Below the pieces are notes generated by a model that was not told the DNA's origin, did no database searches, and saw only the letters and a program-made list of their open reading frames with translations. A DNA stretch of 12,865 nucleotides from Propionibacteriaceae bacterium (GTDB lineage Bacteria; Actinomycetota; Actinomycetes; Propionibacteriales; Propionibacteriaceae): assembly GCA_024636075.1 (NCBI GenBank), contig JAGXHS010000099.1, positions 1-12,865 on the forward strand. Direction: 5' to 3'. Position numbers and translations under genes: made by a program. This document shows, piece after piece, positions 12,252 through 12,865 of the stretch. The number at the start of each line of letters is the position of its first letter. The stretch's first letter is position 1.

Positions 12252-12865
12252 TCAGGTCGGCGGCCGGTGGGTGACGCCGACCGGGGTCGTGTCGACCGCA
12301 CAGTGGTGGGATGGACAGGTCGGCTCTCCCTGCGGACGCGGTGGCGCCGGCGTCGGCCGAATCGCCACAGCAGCGATCGTGCTGCTGAGTGCGAGCAGTC
12401 CACCGCAGATCAGCATCGCTGTCCCGAACGCCGGTTCCAGGGTGGCCGGGTCGCCGAACCCACCGGCTCCCAGACCGGTCAGGGCCGGCAGGACGGCGAC
12501 GAGGAGAAGGCCACCGGTCCGGGCCACCGCGTTGTTGACGCCGCTGGCCAGACCAGCCCGTTCCTCCTCGACCGCGCCGAGAACGCTGGCGGTCAAGGGG
12601 GTGACGGTCAGCGTGAGGCCTACGCCCAGAAGGCTGACCGGACCGAGCAGGTCGACAAGATGTGAGGCGTCGGCTCCCACTCTGGACAGCAGGGCCACCC
12701 CGACTGCGGCGATCAGGGGGCCGGCCGTCATGGGGATCCGGGGCCCTAACCGGTCACCCAGTGCTCCCGCGCGGGGTGAGAAGAGCAGCATCAGCACGGT
12801 GACCGGCAGCAGCGAGAGTCCCGCGGTCAAGGGGCTCCAGCCGGAGACCACCTGGAGGGTGACCA
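12252..12865 (-). CDS. MFS drug exporter, DHA2 (EmrB/QacA-type), C-terminal part
   Basis: The frame is open from the right edge to TGA at 12254-12252 (about 203 codons), so the start and N-terminal half lie outside. The visible part reads QVVSGWSPLTAGLSLLP, the conserved segment of 14-helix DHA2 exporters. Next comes SPRAGALGDRLGPR, a loop motif with Asp/Arg. About four or five further membrane helices follow, including GVGLTLTVTPLTASVLGAV and SGVNNAVARTGGLLLVA, a typical DHA2 helix. The last helix is near AMLICGGLLALSSTIAAVAI, followed by a ~40-residue hydrophilic Pro/His-rich tail. It exports small amphipathic compounds by proton exchange (family knowledge); the substrate is unknown. No regulator of it is visible. 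Confidence 0.88.
   Translation of the reverse strand, partial: VTLQVVSGWSPLTAGLSLLPVTVLMLLFSPRAGALGDRLGPRIPMTAGPLIAAVGVALLSRVGADASHLVDLLGPVSLLGVGLTLTVTPLTASVLGAVEEERAGLASGVNNAVARTGGLLLVAVLPALTGLGAGGFGDPATLEPAFGTAMLICGGLLALSSTIAAVAIRPTPAPPRPQGEPTCPSHHCAVDTTPVGVTHRPPT

Overview
The window comes from a high-GC actinobacterium. The evidence is the strongly G/C-ending codons, the trpG/pabA–PASTA kinase–pbpA–rodA–pstP–fhaB–fhaA neighbourhood that sits near the replication origin in Actinobacteria, and a mycothiol-dependent-type (MDMPI/DinB-like) protein. The genus cannot be fixed from the sequence. Having one kinase instead of the pknA/pknB pair of mycobacteria points away from Mycobacterium. It is compatible with Propionibacteriales- or Streptomyces-like lineages (inference).

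Region 1 (1-830) holds the last codons of an upstream + strand gene, then trpG/pabA. A long hairpin closes it, running over the trpG stop codon and facing the convergent cell-wall operon.

Region 2 (889-8338, minus strand) is the growth-and-division signalling operon, transcribed fhaA > fhaB > pstP > rodA > pbpA > pknB. It contains two FHA phosphothreonine-binding adaptors, a PP2C phosphatase, a SEDS glycosyltransferase, its class B PBP transpeptidase partner, and a transmembrane Ser/Thr kinase with three PASTA repeats. Junctions are tight: a 3-nt gap, a 1-nt overlap, a 1-nt gap, then 46 nt. The exception is a 129-nt gap between pbpA and pknB, where mycobacteria carry pknA. In family terms PknB senses muropeptides or lipid II outside the cell and phosphorylates the machinery, PstP reverses this, FhaA and FhaB read the phosphothreonines, and RodA with PbpA build peptidoglycan.

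Region 3 (8568-9265) has a small helical protein of unknown function on the minus strand, with a near-perfect palindrome at its ribosome-binding site. Divergent from it is a tRNA-Leu(CAG) followed by an intrinsic terminator.

Region 4 (9266-12865) looks like accessory sequence beyond the tRNA. It begins with a gene-free stretch holding TTCCCCACG repeats. Next comes a TetR regulator whose start codon lies inside a 17-bp palindrome, translationally coupled to an MDMPI-family enzyme gene. Further on are a minus-strand iron-sulfur protein with two CDGSH motifs flanking a ferredoxin-like cysteine module, a second gene-poor stretch, and the C-terminal part of a DHA2-type MFS exporter that runs off the right edge. 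The theme is thiol/redox and drug detoxification (inference). No integrase, transposase, CRISPR array or rRNA was seen.
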